NCBI GenBank assembly: GCA_039519185.1 | Contig: CM076846.1 | Location: 104,876,442 to 104,940,441, forward strand | DNA: 64,000 nt | DNA from: Astragalus membranaceus | Taxonomy: Eukaryota; Streptophyta; Magnoliopsida; Fabales; Fabaceae | Direction: 5' to 3' | Part shown: positions 22,589-35,000 of the stretch, piece by piece | Layout of the letters: each line of letters starts with the position of its first letter | Position numbering within the stretch: position 1 is the stretch's first letter | The notes under the pieces: model-generated | Told to the model about the DNA's origin: nothing | Database searches by the model: none | What the model saw: the letters and a program-made list of their open reading frames with translations, nothing else | Made by a program: the position numbers and the translations under genes

Positions 22589-23246
22589 TGTTAACAATTT
22601 GGCAAGTGTACCAAATTCGTTGCAAGTAATAATTTAAACGGTAACTACCGGTCGTATCCACAGGGATTGCGTTTTATTATCAATTAGGCAAGTTTATTAA
22701 TTCTTAGCGGTAGAAACGGAAAGATAATATTTTTGAGATTTTGTTAATTAACTGAAAGATAACGTTTGAAAATAAAGAAAGATAAAAGTGATTAGGGTTT
22801 GACTCCTCTCCCCTCACCTATCTTATGGACCTTCAACTACTCACATATTAGTTGTTTGGAATACCAGATTCAATTCACAATATTAGGCTAAGGACAATTC
22901 CTTGCCTCAAAACCCCTATTACCCTAAGAGTTACCCTAATTCCTTAGGTGAGTCATGCCAGAGGGTAAAGCATTAAAATCAAGAATTAAAGAATTCATGA
23001 ATCAAACCCCACATTCCTATGGTGATCGGAGTTTCATGATCTAAAACATCATATCAAGTATACAACTCATATCCCTATGTAATCATATACCCTAAATCAT
23101 TATAATTATCATATGTAACTATAAAGCATTAAACAAAGATGTTTTAAACATATGATAAACCAAACAACCAATAGTCTTAACCATAACAAAGAATCCAATA
23201 GATAGGTTTGGGGAGAGTCATCTCTCCCTAATCAAGAGAAACTAGT
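22589..23246 (-). repeat. Athila-like LTR, 3' part (split by Ogre-2)
   Basis: On the plus strand it starts TGTTAACAATTTGGCAAGTG and includes ACCGGTCGTATCCACAGGG, a conserved U5-end block of these LTRs. It is cut at 23246 by Ogre-2. The remaining part is 42702-43222. Confidence 0.85.
23242..23246 (+). repeat. target-site duplication CTAGT (left) of Ogre-2
   Basis: Repeated at 42697-42701 directly after the right LTR. Removing Ogre-2 and one copy rejoins the Athila-like LTR. Confidence 0.9.
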
Positions 23247-24722
23247 TGTCGCACCCCGAAAAATCCTTGGAGGGATTTTTCTTCGCACAACGGGATTTTA
23301 AAGTCGCCACCAATATTTTTTAAAGGTAAAACATCGGGAAAACCTTTTTTGGAAAGCAATGGTCTTTGGAACCCTTAGATTTGGGTTCGGGGGTCTAATT
23401 ACGTATGGGGAAGGTATTAGCACCCCATAACGTCCCTTCAAAGAAGGGTTACCTTAATTAAATATGTGATTTGCAAAGTTGATTCGGAAAAATGCTTTGT
23501 TTTTACCTCTTTTGTTGATGAATGACTTAATGAAAAATCTTTAGTTTTCGCACTTGACGGAGGGGACTCGCTCCTACGTATCTCCCGGTGCGATGGAGAA
23601 TTCAAAGCAACGTAGTTCTTGGTTTTGAAAAATGTTTTATTTTGGAAAAGTGTTTGGTTATTGAAAGGAAAAATGTTTTGGGTTTGTTGTGCTTGACGGA
23701 GAGTATCCGCTCCTACGTATCACCCGGTGCGATGGAGAATTCAAAGCTACGTAGTTCTGGGTTTTGAAAAATGTTTTACTTTGGAAAAGCGTTTGGTTTT
23801 TGAAAGGAAAAATGTTTTGGGTTTGTTGTGCTTGACGGAGAGTATCCGCTCCTACGTATCTCCCGGTGCGATGGAGAATTCAAAGCTACGTAGTTCTGGT
23901 TTGTCCTGAAAAGGGTTTTTGTTTTTTAATCTTTTTGGAGTTTTTCGCAAAGGGGTTGAGCGTTCGCAGTGACCAAACAACAGCGGTTTAGAGTGGTCGC
24001 ACTACTAACTCTTATGAAAACGAATTATCATTAACGACCAAACGGCAACGGCGCAAGTGATGATTAATGATAATCGGTTTTTCTTTGGAGCATTGAAAAG
24101 GTTTTCGCAATTGAAGGAGAGCGTTTGTGAGGACCAAACAACAACGGTTTAGAGTGGCCACACTACTAGCTCCCACAGGAATGAAATCATCACCCACAAT
24201 CAAACGGCAACGGCGCGAGTGATCATTAGTGATGATTTGTTTTGATTTCGACGTTTGAAAAGATTTGTTTTTGAAAAGTGTTTTCGTTGATTTTAATTGG
24301 AGAGAACGTCGTAATGAAAGGAGTTCACAATTGGATTGACTTTTGTTCGGGGAAACATTTATCCATCATTTTTTTTAAAAAAGGTTTGAGAAAAAAAATA
24401 AGTTCGTTTAGGGAAAAGAAAATTTATTATTCGGGAAAAAAAGGGTTCGTAAAATAAGTTCGCTAAGGAAAAAGAAACGAAATTTAAAAGAAATGAAGCA
24501 GGGGGCGTAGTAGTAAAATAAGGGTGTAAATAAAAGGAGGGCTGTATTATTAAAAGGGGGTGCAGATAGTGAGCCCAGCTTGTTTTTGCAAGCTGGGCTG
24601 CGTTTTTATTTTCTGATGGGCTTAGGGGGGGAGGCGTGCGAAGTAAACCGTGGGGGTGCACATAACAATCTGAAAAAAATAAAAAAAATGTGAAAGGACG
24701 AAAATACCCCTGCTGTGTACAC

Positions 24723-24730
24723 TATAAATA
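24723..24730 (+). promoter_or_regulatory. antisense TATA box inside the Ogre-2 LTR
   Basis: The plus strand reads CACTATAAATAGC, followed by AAACCCTAA and a CT-rich leader, resembling a plant core promoter pointing against the element genes. The same sequence is at 40605-40612. A short plus-strand open frame (25120-25326) lies downstream but is low-complexity Gly/Trp/Val. Confidence 0.45.
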
Positions 24731-24818
24731 GCTAACTCTAAAAATGGAAACCCTAATTCCATTCTTCACTTCTCCACGGCGCCCCACTCCCCCAAATAGC
24801 TAAACCTAAAAAAATCTT

Positions 24819-24881
<63 letters not shown>

Positions 24882-26022
24882 CGCCGCACTCCTCCTCACT
24901 TCCCTCATCCCCTACCCGTCGCTTCCCCCTTCCTCCACCTCTTCTCCGCCGTCCTCCGCCTCCCTCTCTTACCCTACCCTAATCGCATCTCCTCTCTCCA
25001 CTAGCCCTCCCCTCGCTCTCTATCTCCTCACCGCCACCAACGACGAAAATGGGGAGAGGGGAACGGTCGTGGTGTTGTTTTGGTGGTGGTTCGCGAGATC
25101 GTGACTGTAGGATGGTAACTTGGATGGTCGTTTGGTATTTTGGGGTGGTGGCTGTGAGGGTAGTGTTTGGTGGAGGTTATGGTGCTATGGGTGGTGGTTG
25201 GCCGTTGGATGGACGGTGGTGGTGACGGTTTGTGTGGGTGGTAGTGGATCTGTTTTCAGGAGTGACGGCGGTGGGGACCGTGGTGTTGTGGGGGTGGGCT
25301 GTGAAGGTGGTGAGAACGATGGTTGAGAGAGTTCGGTTTGGTCACGGTGTAGGTGACAACCGTGGGGGCTGACCGTGGTTGAGAGGAGCGTGGGCGGCGT
25401 TTTCTTTGGACGGTGGTCATGGAGTTTTCCGGCGAGGCTACGGCGGCGACGCGGCGGCGATGCGGCGGTGACTGGTGTTCCGGTGAGGTAAGTCCGATTC
25501 TGTTTCTCATTTTTGTTACCCTTTCTTTCCTTTCACTCATTTCTTCGAACCCTTTTTTACACTAATTTCCCACATTTTAATCTAAGTCAGTATCTCCTTT
25601 ATTATTTTTTTTACACAGAAAATAAAAGTTGGTTTATTATTTTTGTTCCAAAAACGTGTTCCTCTGACCCTCTCCCAATTTCGAGACCTAAGTTATGTTA
25701 ATGAAATCCTTATTGCTCCTAATATACTGCTGTATGTATATATTTACCATTGCTTTCTTATGATATCAAGGAGATAAAAACCAAAAACGCATTTAGTATA
25801 CACTCCGATCAAATATATTGCTCCATATTTTTAGAACTAAACACTACATAAGAAAAACTGAACTGACCTACTTTCCAGCTTCTGAGAATCACCCCTTTTT
25901 GCTTTGCTGCTCCTCTTTTTGAACTAAAATCTCTTTTGCTCACTACTTTTAAACTGATTTACCTCTATTCTGTGTGTGTATATTGCTCTCTGTGTTACTC
26001 CCTTTTGCTGTGACTGAGTGTG

Positions 26023-26030
26023 TATTTATA
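26023..26030 (-). promoter_or_regulatory. TATA box of the Ogre-2 LTR promoter (3' LTR copy)
   Basis: The minus strand reads CCCTATAAATACACACTCAG about 0.8 kb into the LTR. The 5' LTR copy is at 41881-41888 and would drive the full-length transcript. Confidence 0.65.
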
Positions 26031-26837
26031 GGGAGATTTGCATAGAGTTTTGCACTGTCAAGTCCATTTTCTCTGCACCCCAGTTTTGTATTTGTTCAAA
26101 CATTTCATGCTTTGGTGTATAAAGTGCTCTCAGCACAAATTTCCCTCCTCCACGATTTGTTGTTATGTTTGACTGGCTTATTTGGTTCTTATTTTACTGT
26201 GACAGGACATAGAGCAGATGGGGCAGAGCATGGGAGCAGAGGCATGCCTTGCTTGGAGCTGTGTGTAGTGTTTCAGTCAAGAGCTGAAAATGGGATAAGC
26301 TAGAAACAAATAGAAAGTGGTCTTGGTTTCTTTCTAATAGAACCAACCAAGCTAGTGGAGCAAAGAGAGAGATGCAACGGCTACTGCATCCTTTTTTACT
26401 TTTCTTGTATATTTTTTTTTTGCAATTTTGTATTACCCTTTTTGCATTTTATTCATCTTTGTAATCAAAATCCATGTGGATCAAAAATATTGTAAACCTG
26501 TTTCTATTCTTTATTTTATATTGTATAATCTTGTAATAAAAATAATCAGAAATAAAATTAAGATTAAAATTAAAGTGCTAATGATAAAAAGGAGATAAGT
26601 TGCACTAATAATAAAAACAATGACGTAAAACCGCTAACAAGCATCCAATGACACGTGTCAACGACAAACATCATAACAAACAATATTTTGGATTTTCTAG
26701 TAAATGTTAAATTAGCCGGACAAAATTAGGGTGTAATGGCTGCCCTTATTTATTTAAATTTACTAGAAATGTGAAGGGTTTTCAATTTTTCTAAAAAATG
26801 TTTTTTTGACTTGGGCGGACAAAATTGGGGTATTACA

Positions 26838-28381
26838 GCTGCCCCTCTTTATTTCACATTTCGCCAAGAAATATGAATTGGCCTTTTCATATTTGTTGGT
26901 GAAATGGAAATAAAGATATAGTAATAATACTAATTTTGTCTGCTCCAGAAAAGCTCAAATTTTCTTTTTGTTATTTTCTTTTTGAAAAAATGGGGGTTAA
27001 CACTTGTCGCATTAACGGGGAAGCAGTAAATTGGGAAAAACGGTGAATTGAAAAAAAACGGTAAATTGGGGATTCGGAGGTTGCCTAAGAACCTTCTAAC
27101 GAACTCTGGTCAAGTCCGAGCTTTGGGGGTGGCCTTTTCGAGCGGCCGATCAACATCAGGTCCGGAACTGATTTGATCAATGGATTTACGCTATGCCTTA
27201 GGCTGACACAACTAATCCGAAGGACTTAACGAAGTCTGATGGATCCATCGCGTGCTCGTACACGATGTTGTGATCTGTGGAAGGAGTTCACTAACTCTGT
27301 GTTGATGGAGTTTACTAACTCTGGGTTGATGGAGTTTACTAACTCAGTGCTGATGGTGATTTTCTAAAAAAATGAGATTTTGGGGGCCCTCTGGTCCGAA
27401 GTAACTTCTTTGGATGGTGCATGAAATGCATGCATTTGGGTATTTGGACGCACATGAATGCGATGATTGATTTTGGTGGGATGCTTTTTCTGTTTGATTC
27501 CTCATTCACTTCTTTTTCTTTTGTTATTCTTCGCTCTTCTGAGATGCGAATTTGAAAGTGTAATGCACCACTGTTTGATGACGAATGGTATGGATGGTAT
27601 GATGAATGAAGATGTTGTGTTCTTTTATGTTCCGTCTTCTGTGATTTTCTCTTTTGTTTTTTTTTGTTTATTCTGTTTGTTTTCTTTAAGCAGCTTTCTT
27701 TTTTCTGCTTATTTGTTTTTCCCTTTGGCACTTTTTGCTGGTTAATTCGATCCGCCAGGCGAAGGCTGTTCCAGGACGGTAATCCGCGAGGATTGCACAT
27801 TGGCTCGTCATGACTGTCTTTTCCGCAATTTTATTCACTTGGGGAATCACTTCTTTCCGTATTTTTTCAAAGATTTCGTAATGATCCTGTAATGCTTTGA
27901 ATATGCACATGTTTTGCAATTCGATTTCATCAATCATAAAAGTTATTATTTTGAAAGAAACTGAATAGATGAAAGCAGAGACACGAAAAGCACACATATG
28001 AAAGAAAAGTTGGACTTTTATTGATATAGAAATTGGACGTGCAGAAAGTCACGCCAATCGAAAGTGCATTGCAATCTTTCTTTTAAACTACAAAAAATAC
28101 AAGCAAAAAGGAACAGATCTCGTGATTTCGTCTCTGAAGCAACGGTGCCCACCGTCCATACTCATAATACTGATCACCCCCTTATCAGAACCTTTGGAGC
28201 GCTGATTGCCTTTTTCTTTTCTCACGCCCAAGTTTTCTGACCCTAATTTTTGCCTGGATCGCCCTTTGCGGGTTTTCAATCCACCGGGCCACTCTGATTT
28301 TGCCTAGGTCGCCCTTTGCGGGTTTTCAACCTAGCGAGCTGATTTTCCTTGGCTTATCTTTCTCTTTTTTCGTCTATTTTT
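26838..28381 (-). other. 3' UTR and polypurine tract of Ogre-2
   Basis: On the minus strand this lies between the pol stop and the 3' LTR. The polypurine tract AAATAAAGAGGGGCAGC at 26838-26854 is identical to that of Ogre-1. Hairpins are at 28255-28283 and 28304-28334. Small open frames (27339-27800, 27686-27997, 28088-28279) are not shared with Ogre-1 and are not supported. Confidence 0.7.
28255..28334 (-). other. two tandem RNA hairpins after the Ogre-2 pol stop
   Basis: In transcript sense 28334-28304 reads CTAGGT/TGAAAA/CCC/GCAAA/GGG/CG/ACCTAG, and 28283-28255 reads TGGAT/TGAAAA/CCC/GCAAA/GGG/CG/ATCCA. The architecture is the same as in Ogre-1, with a repeat period of about 50 nt. Confidence 0.7.
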
Positions 28382-31300
28382 CTAGGCATAATACTTCTTG
28401 ACCACATCTGAGTTCACTGGATTTGGGATCTCATCTCCGTCCATGTTTGCCAGAATTAAAGCTCCTCCTGAGAATGCCTTCTTCACCACATAAGGTCCTT
28501 CATATTTGGGAGCCCATTTGCCCCTAGAGTCGGTCTGAATCGGCAAGATCTGCTTGAGCACAAGATCTCCTTCTTGGAATTCACGAGGACGGACTTTCTT
28601 GTCAAAAGCCCTCCTCATCCTCTGTTGGTACAACTGTCCATGACACATTGCGGCTACCCGTTTTTCATCAATGAGATTCAGCTGGTCAAGACGAGACCGA
28701 ACCCATTCGGCTTCATCAAGTTTTGTCTCCATTAACACCCGCAGGGATGGTATTTCAACCTCAATGGGGAGAACTGCCTCTGACCCATAAACCAGGGAGT
28801 AAGGGGTTGCCCCTGTTGAGGTGCGTACTGAGGTTCTGTAACCATGCAGGGCAAATGGGAGCATCTCATGCCAATCCTTGTAGGTTACCACCATCTTTTG
28901 CACAATCTTCTTGATGTTCTTGTTGGCTGCCTCAACTGCCCCATTCATCTTTGGGCGGTAGGGAGAAGAGTTGTGATGTTGTATTTTGAAGTCTTTACAC
29001 AAATCCTTCATCATTCTGCTGTTCAAATTACTACCGTTGTCTGTGATAATCTTGTTTGGAAGGTCGTAGCGGCAAACCAAATCTTTCTTGATGAACTTAG
29101 CAATCACTGAGCTCGTTACATTGGGATAAGAAGCAGCCTCCACCCACTTAGTGAAGTAGTCAATAGCAACCAGAATGAAACGGTGACCATTGGAAGCTTT
29201 GGGTTCAATGGGACCAATGATGTCCATGCCCCACATTGAGAATGGCCATGGTGCGCTCAAGACATTCAGAGAAGTTGGAGGTACATGGGTGTGATCTGCA
29301 TAGATTTGGCATTTATGGCATCTTCTCACAAAACTGTAACAGTCTGACTCCATTTGCAACCAGTAGTATCCAGCTCTCAGGATTTTTCTAGCCATTGCGT
29401 GCCCGTTGGAATGGACCCCAAATGAGCCTTCATGAACATCTCGCATAATCTTTACTGATTCTTCTCCTGTTACACACCTGAGGAGTACCAAGTCATGGTT
29501 TCTCTTGTAAAGGACGTCTCCACTCAAGAAGAAACCTGTTGACAGCCTCCTGAGGGTTCTCTTGTCATTCTCTGTAGCTCCGGGAGGATACTCTCTGTTT
29601 GTGATATACTGTTTGATGTCATGGTACCAAGGCTTACTATCTGATCCCTCTTCGACTGTCATACAGTAGTGATAAGCAGGCTGTCCTCTGTGCTGGATTC
29701 TGACAGTCGTCAGACTTTTGTCACAGCTGACGTTGAACATAGAAGACAAAGTCGCCAAGGCATCTGCCAACTGATTCTCGCTGCGGGGTATGTGCTGGAA
29801 AGTGATCTCCTCCAAGGGCTTGATTAATTCTTGAATGTAGTCACGGTAAGGAATCAAATCAGAATTTCTCGTTTCCCAGTCTCCTTTTATTTGATGGACA
29901 ACTAGCGCTGAATCTCCGTACACGTCGAGCCTCTTGACTTTCCGATCGAGAGCTGCCTGGATACCCAAGATACACGCTTCATACTCTGCAATATTGTTTG
30001 TGACATAGAAGCTTAGTCTGGCGGTGAATGGTATGAAGCGGTTTTCTGGGGAGATCAGCACTGCTCCGATCCCGTGCCCCCACATGTTAGAGGCACCGTC
30101 AAACAACACTCTCCACCTTTCATCATCTTGAGATTTCCCTGCGTCAAATAATGCCATAATGTCCTCATCCGGGAATTCACATTGCATTGATTGGTAATCC
30201 TCAACCGGTTGATGTGCCAGGTAGTCCGCCAGTGTGCTACCTTTAATCGCCTTCTGGGTTACGTACACGAGGTCATACTCTGACAGAAGCATTTGCCAAC
30301 GAGCAATTCTACCTGTGAGCGCAGGTTTTTCAAATATGTACTTGATTGGGTCCATTTTGGACACCAACCAGGTAGTGTGACTCAGCATATATTGTCTCAG
30401 TCGATGCGCAGCCCAGGCTAGAGCACAACAAGTCTTCTCCAATGATGAATACCTTGCCTCACAGTCTGTGAACTTCTTGCTTATGTAGTAGATCGCGTGT
30501 TCTTTCTTTCCCGACTCATCGTGTTGCCCCAGCACGCAGCCCATAGAATTGTCTAGCACCGTGAGGTATAGGATGAGGGGCCTGCCAGACACCGGTGGCA
30601 TTAGGACGGGTGGATTTTGAAGATACGCCTTGATTTTCTCAAATGATTCTTGACATTTATCATTCCACTTCATCTCTTGGTTTTTGCACAGCAGTTTGAA
30701 AATTGGTTCGCAAGTCGCAGTCAACTGGAAGATGAATCGAGAGATGTAATTTAGTCTTCCCAGGAAACCACGAACTTCTTTCTCTGTCTTAGGTGCTGGC
30801 ATCTCCAGGATTGCTCGTACTTTGTCCAGGTCTACCTCAATTCCCTTCTGGCTAACAATGAACCCTAACAGCTTCCCTGACCTAACCCCAAAGGTGCACT
30901 TAGTGGGGTTCAACCTGAGTTTGTACTTTCTGAGACGTTCGAACAGCTTCTGCAGGTTAACCACGTGCTCTTCATCAGTCTTTGATTTAGCAATCATGTC
31001 ATCCACATAGACTTCGATCTCCTTATGCATCATGTCATGGAATAGGGTTACCATCGCTCTTTGGTAGGTTGCCCCGGCATTCCTCAACCCGAAAGGCATG
31101 ACCTTGTAACAGAAAGTTCCCCAAAGGGTTATGAAGGTGGTTTTCTCCATATCCTCCGGAGCCATTTTGATCTGGTTATAGCCTGAATATCCATCCATGA
31201 AGGAGAACATCGAATGCTGAGCAGTACTGTCCACCAAAACGTCAATATGGGGTAGAGGGAAGTCATCTTTAGGGCTTGCCCTGTTCAAGTCACGGTAGTC

Positions 31301-31832
31301 GACACACATTCGGACCTTTCCATCTTTCTTAGGGACTGGAACAATGTTTGCTACCCACTCAGGATATTTTGCCACGGCTAAGAACCCTGCATCGAACTGT
31401 TTCTTGACCTCATCCCTGATCTTCAAAGACATTTCAGGCTTCATCCGCCTTAACTTCTGTTTCACCGGGGGACATTCTGATTTCACCGGCAATCTATGTT
31501 CAACAATATCTGTGCTCAACCCTGGCATGTCCCGATATGTCCATGTGAATACGTCAGCGTAGTCGAACAGGAGCTGAATCAACTTTTTGCGTTCTTTATC
31601 CTCCATTGCGGTACCAACCTTGATCTCTTTTCTGTCTTCCTTAGTACCCAAATTGACCATTTCTGTAGACTCCTCATGGGGTTCGATGACCTTTTCTTCT
31701 TGTTCTACCATTCTCATGATTTCCGGAGGAGTATCCCAATCATTCTCAACATCTTCCTCGGCTTGATTAACCGGGTAATCAAAATCACAGTATGAGTTAT
31801 GGGCATTGTTATTTTCAGAGTTTATTTTTGAT
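28382..31832 (-). CDS. pol: Ogre-2 pol exon: RT, RNase H, archaeal-type RNase H, integrase
   Basis: The exon starts after the acceptor at 31833, and the open frame covers FDYPVNQAEEDVENDW and onwards to the stop at 28382. RT begins near PVKQKLRRMKPEMSL and has YVDD at 31001-31012. The first RNase H has TVLDNS instead of TDAS and so lacks a catalytic Asp. The second has FDGAS, AEYEA, GDSAL and ADALA, a complete acidic set. Integrase shows the HHCC domain (VHSNGHAMARK, CHKCQIYADH) and the D,D-E core (GMDIIGP, TDNGSN, NGAVEAAN). There is no start codon requirement because expression should come from the spliced gag-pro-pol RNA. No disruption is visible. Confidence 0.95.
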
Positions 31833-32024
31833 CTGCATTAGAATGGAGCGACGAATAAAAACAAAGAAAAAGCAACACAGATAAAAGATGAAGACAGAAA
31901 TTTTATTGAAAATTCAAAGTAACACTTTATTGATTGATGATTTTTGACGAAAACATGTGCGCCCGAATGAAATATCCTAAGGCCTTGGGCAGAGCCGAGG
32001 GATCTGCATTACAACGATAATTAC
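31833..32024 (-). other. Ogre-2 intron between gag-pro and pol (192 bp)
   Basis: The donor is TTAAA|GTAATT and the acceptor TCTAATGCAG, with a pyrimidine-rich tract upstream. The gag-pro stop TAA (32021-32023) is part of the donor GTAA. Joining AA to ATCAAAAATAAAC keeps frame into pol. The block at 31961-31996 (CTAAGGCCTTGGGCAGAGCC on plus) is shared with the Ogre-1 intron. Confidence 0.85.
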
Positions 32025-35000
32025 TTTAAATTGAAAAATACGGGGAAATCCATGATCTCCCAGTTTCGCAGCTTCTCTCCAGCAGCACAGCAGCGCACCA
32101 GACCTACAGCACGGCCACTTGAGCTTGATCCTTCTTCAACCACATTAACCTGGTCAGGGTTCAGCATACCAGCACTCTGGAAGTTGTTCTTAAGATTAGC
32201 GATGACCATTCTCCCCTGATTAGGTGCCCTTCCTCTGAGTTTGGCCAGCCATTTCTCCCTCCTGTCAGATGCCAGCCTCTCCCGATCAGCAAGACTTGGG
32301 ATGTACCCAACACCGAACCTCTCAATATTGCCCCTCAACTGGACAGGCATTACAATTCCTTGAGCAGCTTTTCCTAAGCCCTTACCAATCTGATACCCAT
32401 GTCCCAGCATCACCTTTGCAGCCATCATGTCAGCCCTGGACCACTTAGGCTTCCACCGAGGCTCACCTTCGACGAAGACAACGTTTGAAATCTCCAATCC
32501 TTGGAAAGCAGTCTCAAAGGACTCTTCTGCTGCTTCCACATAATATTCAGGTGGTGATCGATTTACCAATGTTTCTTCCTCTCCAGAGATCACTATCAGC
32601 TTTCCTCCAGCCACAAACTTGAGTTTCTGATGAAGCGAGGATGGCACTGCCCCAGCCGCATGTATCCAAGGACGTCCTAGCAGGCAACTGTAGGATGAAT
32701 TGATGTCCATCACTTGAAAGACGACATAAAATACTTTAGGGCCTACCTGCAGCGGCACTTCTACTTCTCCAAAAACTTCCTTCACTGACCCATCAAATGC
32801 TCTGACCAAGGTGGAGCTCGGTTTTAGATATGAGCAGTCTACATCCAGCTTATCCATTGTAGACTTAGGCATCACATTCAAGGATGAACCGTTATCAATA
32901 AGCACCCTGGCAAGTATATGGTCCCCACACTTGACTGAGATGTGAAGAGCTTGATTATGATTCTTTCCTGCCGGAGGCAGCTCAGTGTCTGAGAAGGTCA
33001 AGTAATTAGAGGCTACAATGTTGCCGACAATACCATCAAACTGGTTTACTGTAATGTCATGGGAGACGTGAGCTTCATTCAGGATCTTTAGCAGCGCAGC
33101 ACGATGTGCCTCTGAACTAAGCAGCAGAGAGAGCATTGAGATCTTGGATGGAGTTTGATTCAACTGGTCTACCACCCGATATTCACTCTGTCTCATTACT
33201 CTCAGGAATTCTTGAGCTTCTTTGTCCGACACATCCCTGACTTCAATAGCTTCCTTGTCTTTTCCCTTACGGGCTCTTTCTTCATTTCCCTTGGATTGCT
33301 CTCTTCTAAGGTTTTCAGGAGTATACAACCTTCCACTCCTTGTGATACAACTACCTCCAGCAATGTTTGTTATATCCAGAGTGCCTTTAGGGACCTCCGC
33401 TTGCATTTGCACATTGCAGCTCCATGGAGTCATCCTAGTCTCCCCACTAGGGGCAGCAGCAGGTACTGGAATAACAACAGTCGAGGGTCTCGTCACAGCT
33501 AGGCTGGAATTCAGATTGCAGGGAATTTCGATTGGTCTCTTGAAGCTTCCATTGCCTGATTGCAAGGTAAATACACCTTCTTCTTTCTCCTGGATTCCCA
33601 CTAGGACCAGGTGTCTGTCTAAGAGATCTTGGAGAATTGGTTTAAAGCCTTCACATGCCCCGATGCAGCGAGGATTATCACAGGCGTCTTTCCTAGCACA
33701 ACCTTCTTTGATGACACCAAAACGGCATAGTTCAGCATGGATAAAATTCAAAGGCATCTGAATGCAATCAACTTTTCTAACCAAACACTGACCCTCCTGA
33801 TGGCCAACGGCATTAATAGCAGATCCTCCATGCCCTGGCAACGGATTGGTGGCTACATTGGGTTGTTGAAATGATATGCTTTTCTTATCAAGTAATTCTT
33901 GCACCACGTATTTGAACGCTTTACAATCCTCCACCACATGTCCTACTGCCCCAGAGTGAAAGGCGCAGGTGGCATTTGCGTTGTACCCTCTGGGATAGGG
34001 AGGCTGATATGGCTTCATTTGACGAGTACTGATTATTTTGTTGGTGATGAGATAATTAAACAAGTCCGTGTAGGACAAGGGAATGGGATCAAAGACAACA
34101 GGCTTCCTTTCATTATAGTTCCGGTACTGATAATTTGATTGAAAAGGGTGTGCCAGTGGTGCCTGAGGAGGAACCGAAATAGCTTGCGGTGGATTGCTGT
34201 GTGGCGGACCACTGGCTCCGATGACTGCATTAGTTTCACCTTCTTTCTTCTTATGAGACCCAAAAAATGGATTTTTTTGACTGGCAGGAGGTGCCGGGCC
34301 CTGAGCTATTCTTCCGCTCCGCATACCATTCTCTACTCTTTCCCCTGTGACCACCATCTCAGAGAAGTTTGAGGCTACGCTACCAACCAGCCTATCATAA
34401 TACACCGCAGGAAGGGTTTCCATAAACATGTGGACCATTTCTTTGTCCAGCAGAGGGGGCTTTACTTGAGCCGCAAGGTTCCGCCATCTCTGAGCATACT
34501 CTTTGAATGACTCGTTATCCCTCTTAGACATGCATTGTAGCTGAGTTCTATCTGGAGCCAAATCATTGTTATACTGGTATTGACGCATGAAGGCATCCGC
34601 CATGTCTTTCCAGCAACGGATATTAGTTGGCTCTAACTGCATGTACCAGTCAAGGGGAGCTCCAGCTAAACTTTCTTGGAAACAATGCATCATTAAGTTA
34701 TCGTCACGGGCATAGGCAGTCATCTTTCGGCAGTACATTGTCACATGGCTGACTGGGCAAGTTGTCCCTCTGTATTTGTCAAAAGTTGGTGCTTTGAACT
34801 TGGGCGGCAGGACTAGATCAGGAACCAAGCACAACTCATGGGAATTCCTGGCTCGGGAACCTGCCCCTTCAACAGCTCTTAACCTTTCTTCCAGCATCTG
34901 ATACTGACTTCTAGCTTCGGCAGGGTAATTCGGTGGGAAAACGCCGGCACCATAGTGAGGGTTATTCATCGACGCCACGACCGGGGTCATGTGTCGGTGA

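Larger units (their letters stand above)
23247..26837 (-). repeat. 3' LTR of Ogre-2
   Basis: On the plus strand TGTCGCACCCCGAAAAATCC to GGGGTATTACA, 3591 bp. It shares only about its first 500 bp with Ogre-1 LTRs, so the two belong to different families. 23553-23898 holds three tandem ~139-bp units with CTCCTACGTATC. 23946-24235 holds two ~160-bp units with CAAACRRCARCGG. A (CT)n tract is at 24822-24875. A minus-strand TATA box is at 26023-26030 and a plus-strand TATA box at 24723-24730. Confidence 0.95.

Noticed and set aside
25120..25540. Gly/Trp/Val-rich plus frame and overlapping minus frame in the Ogre-2 LTR
   Set aside because: Low-complexity GGTGG-rich sequence, repeated in both LTRs simply because the LTR is duplicated; coding not supported despite the antisense TATA box.
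33155..33761. Plus-strand frames opposite Ogre-2 gag-pro
   Set aside because: Shadow frames of the minus-strand gene.
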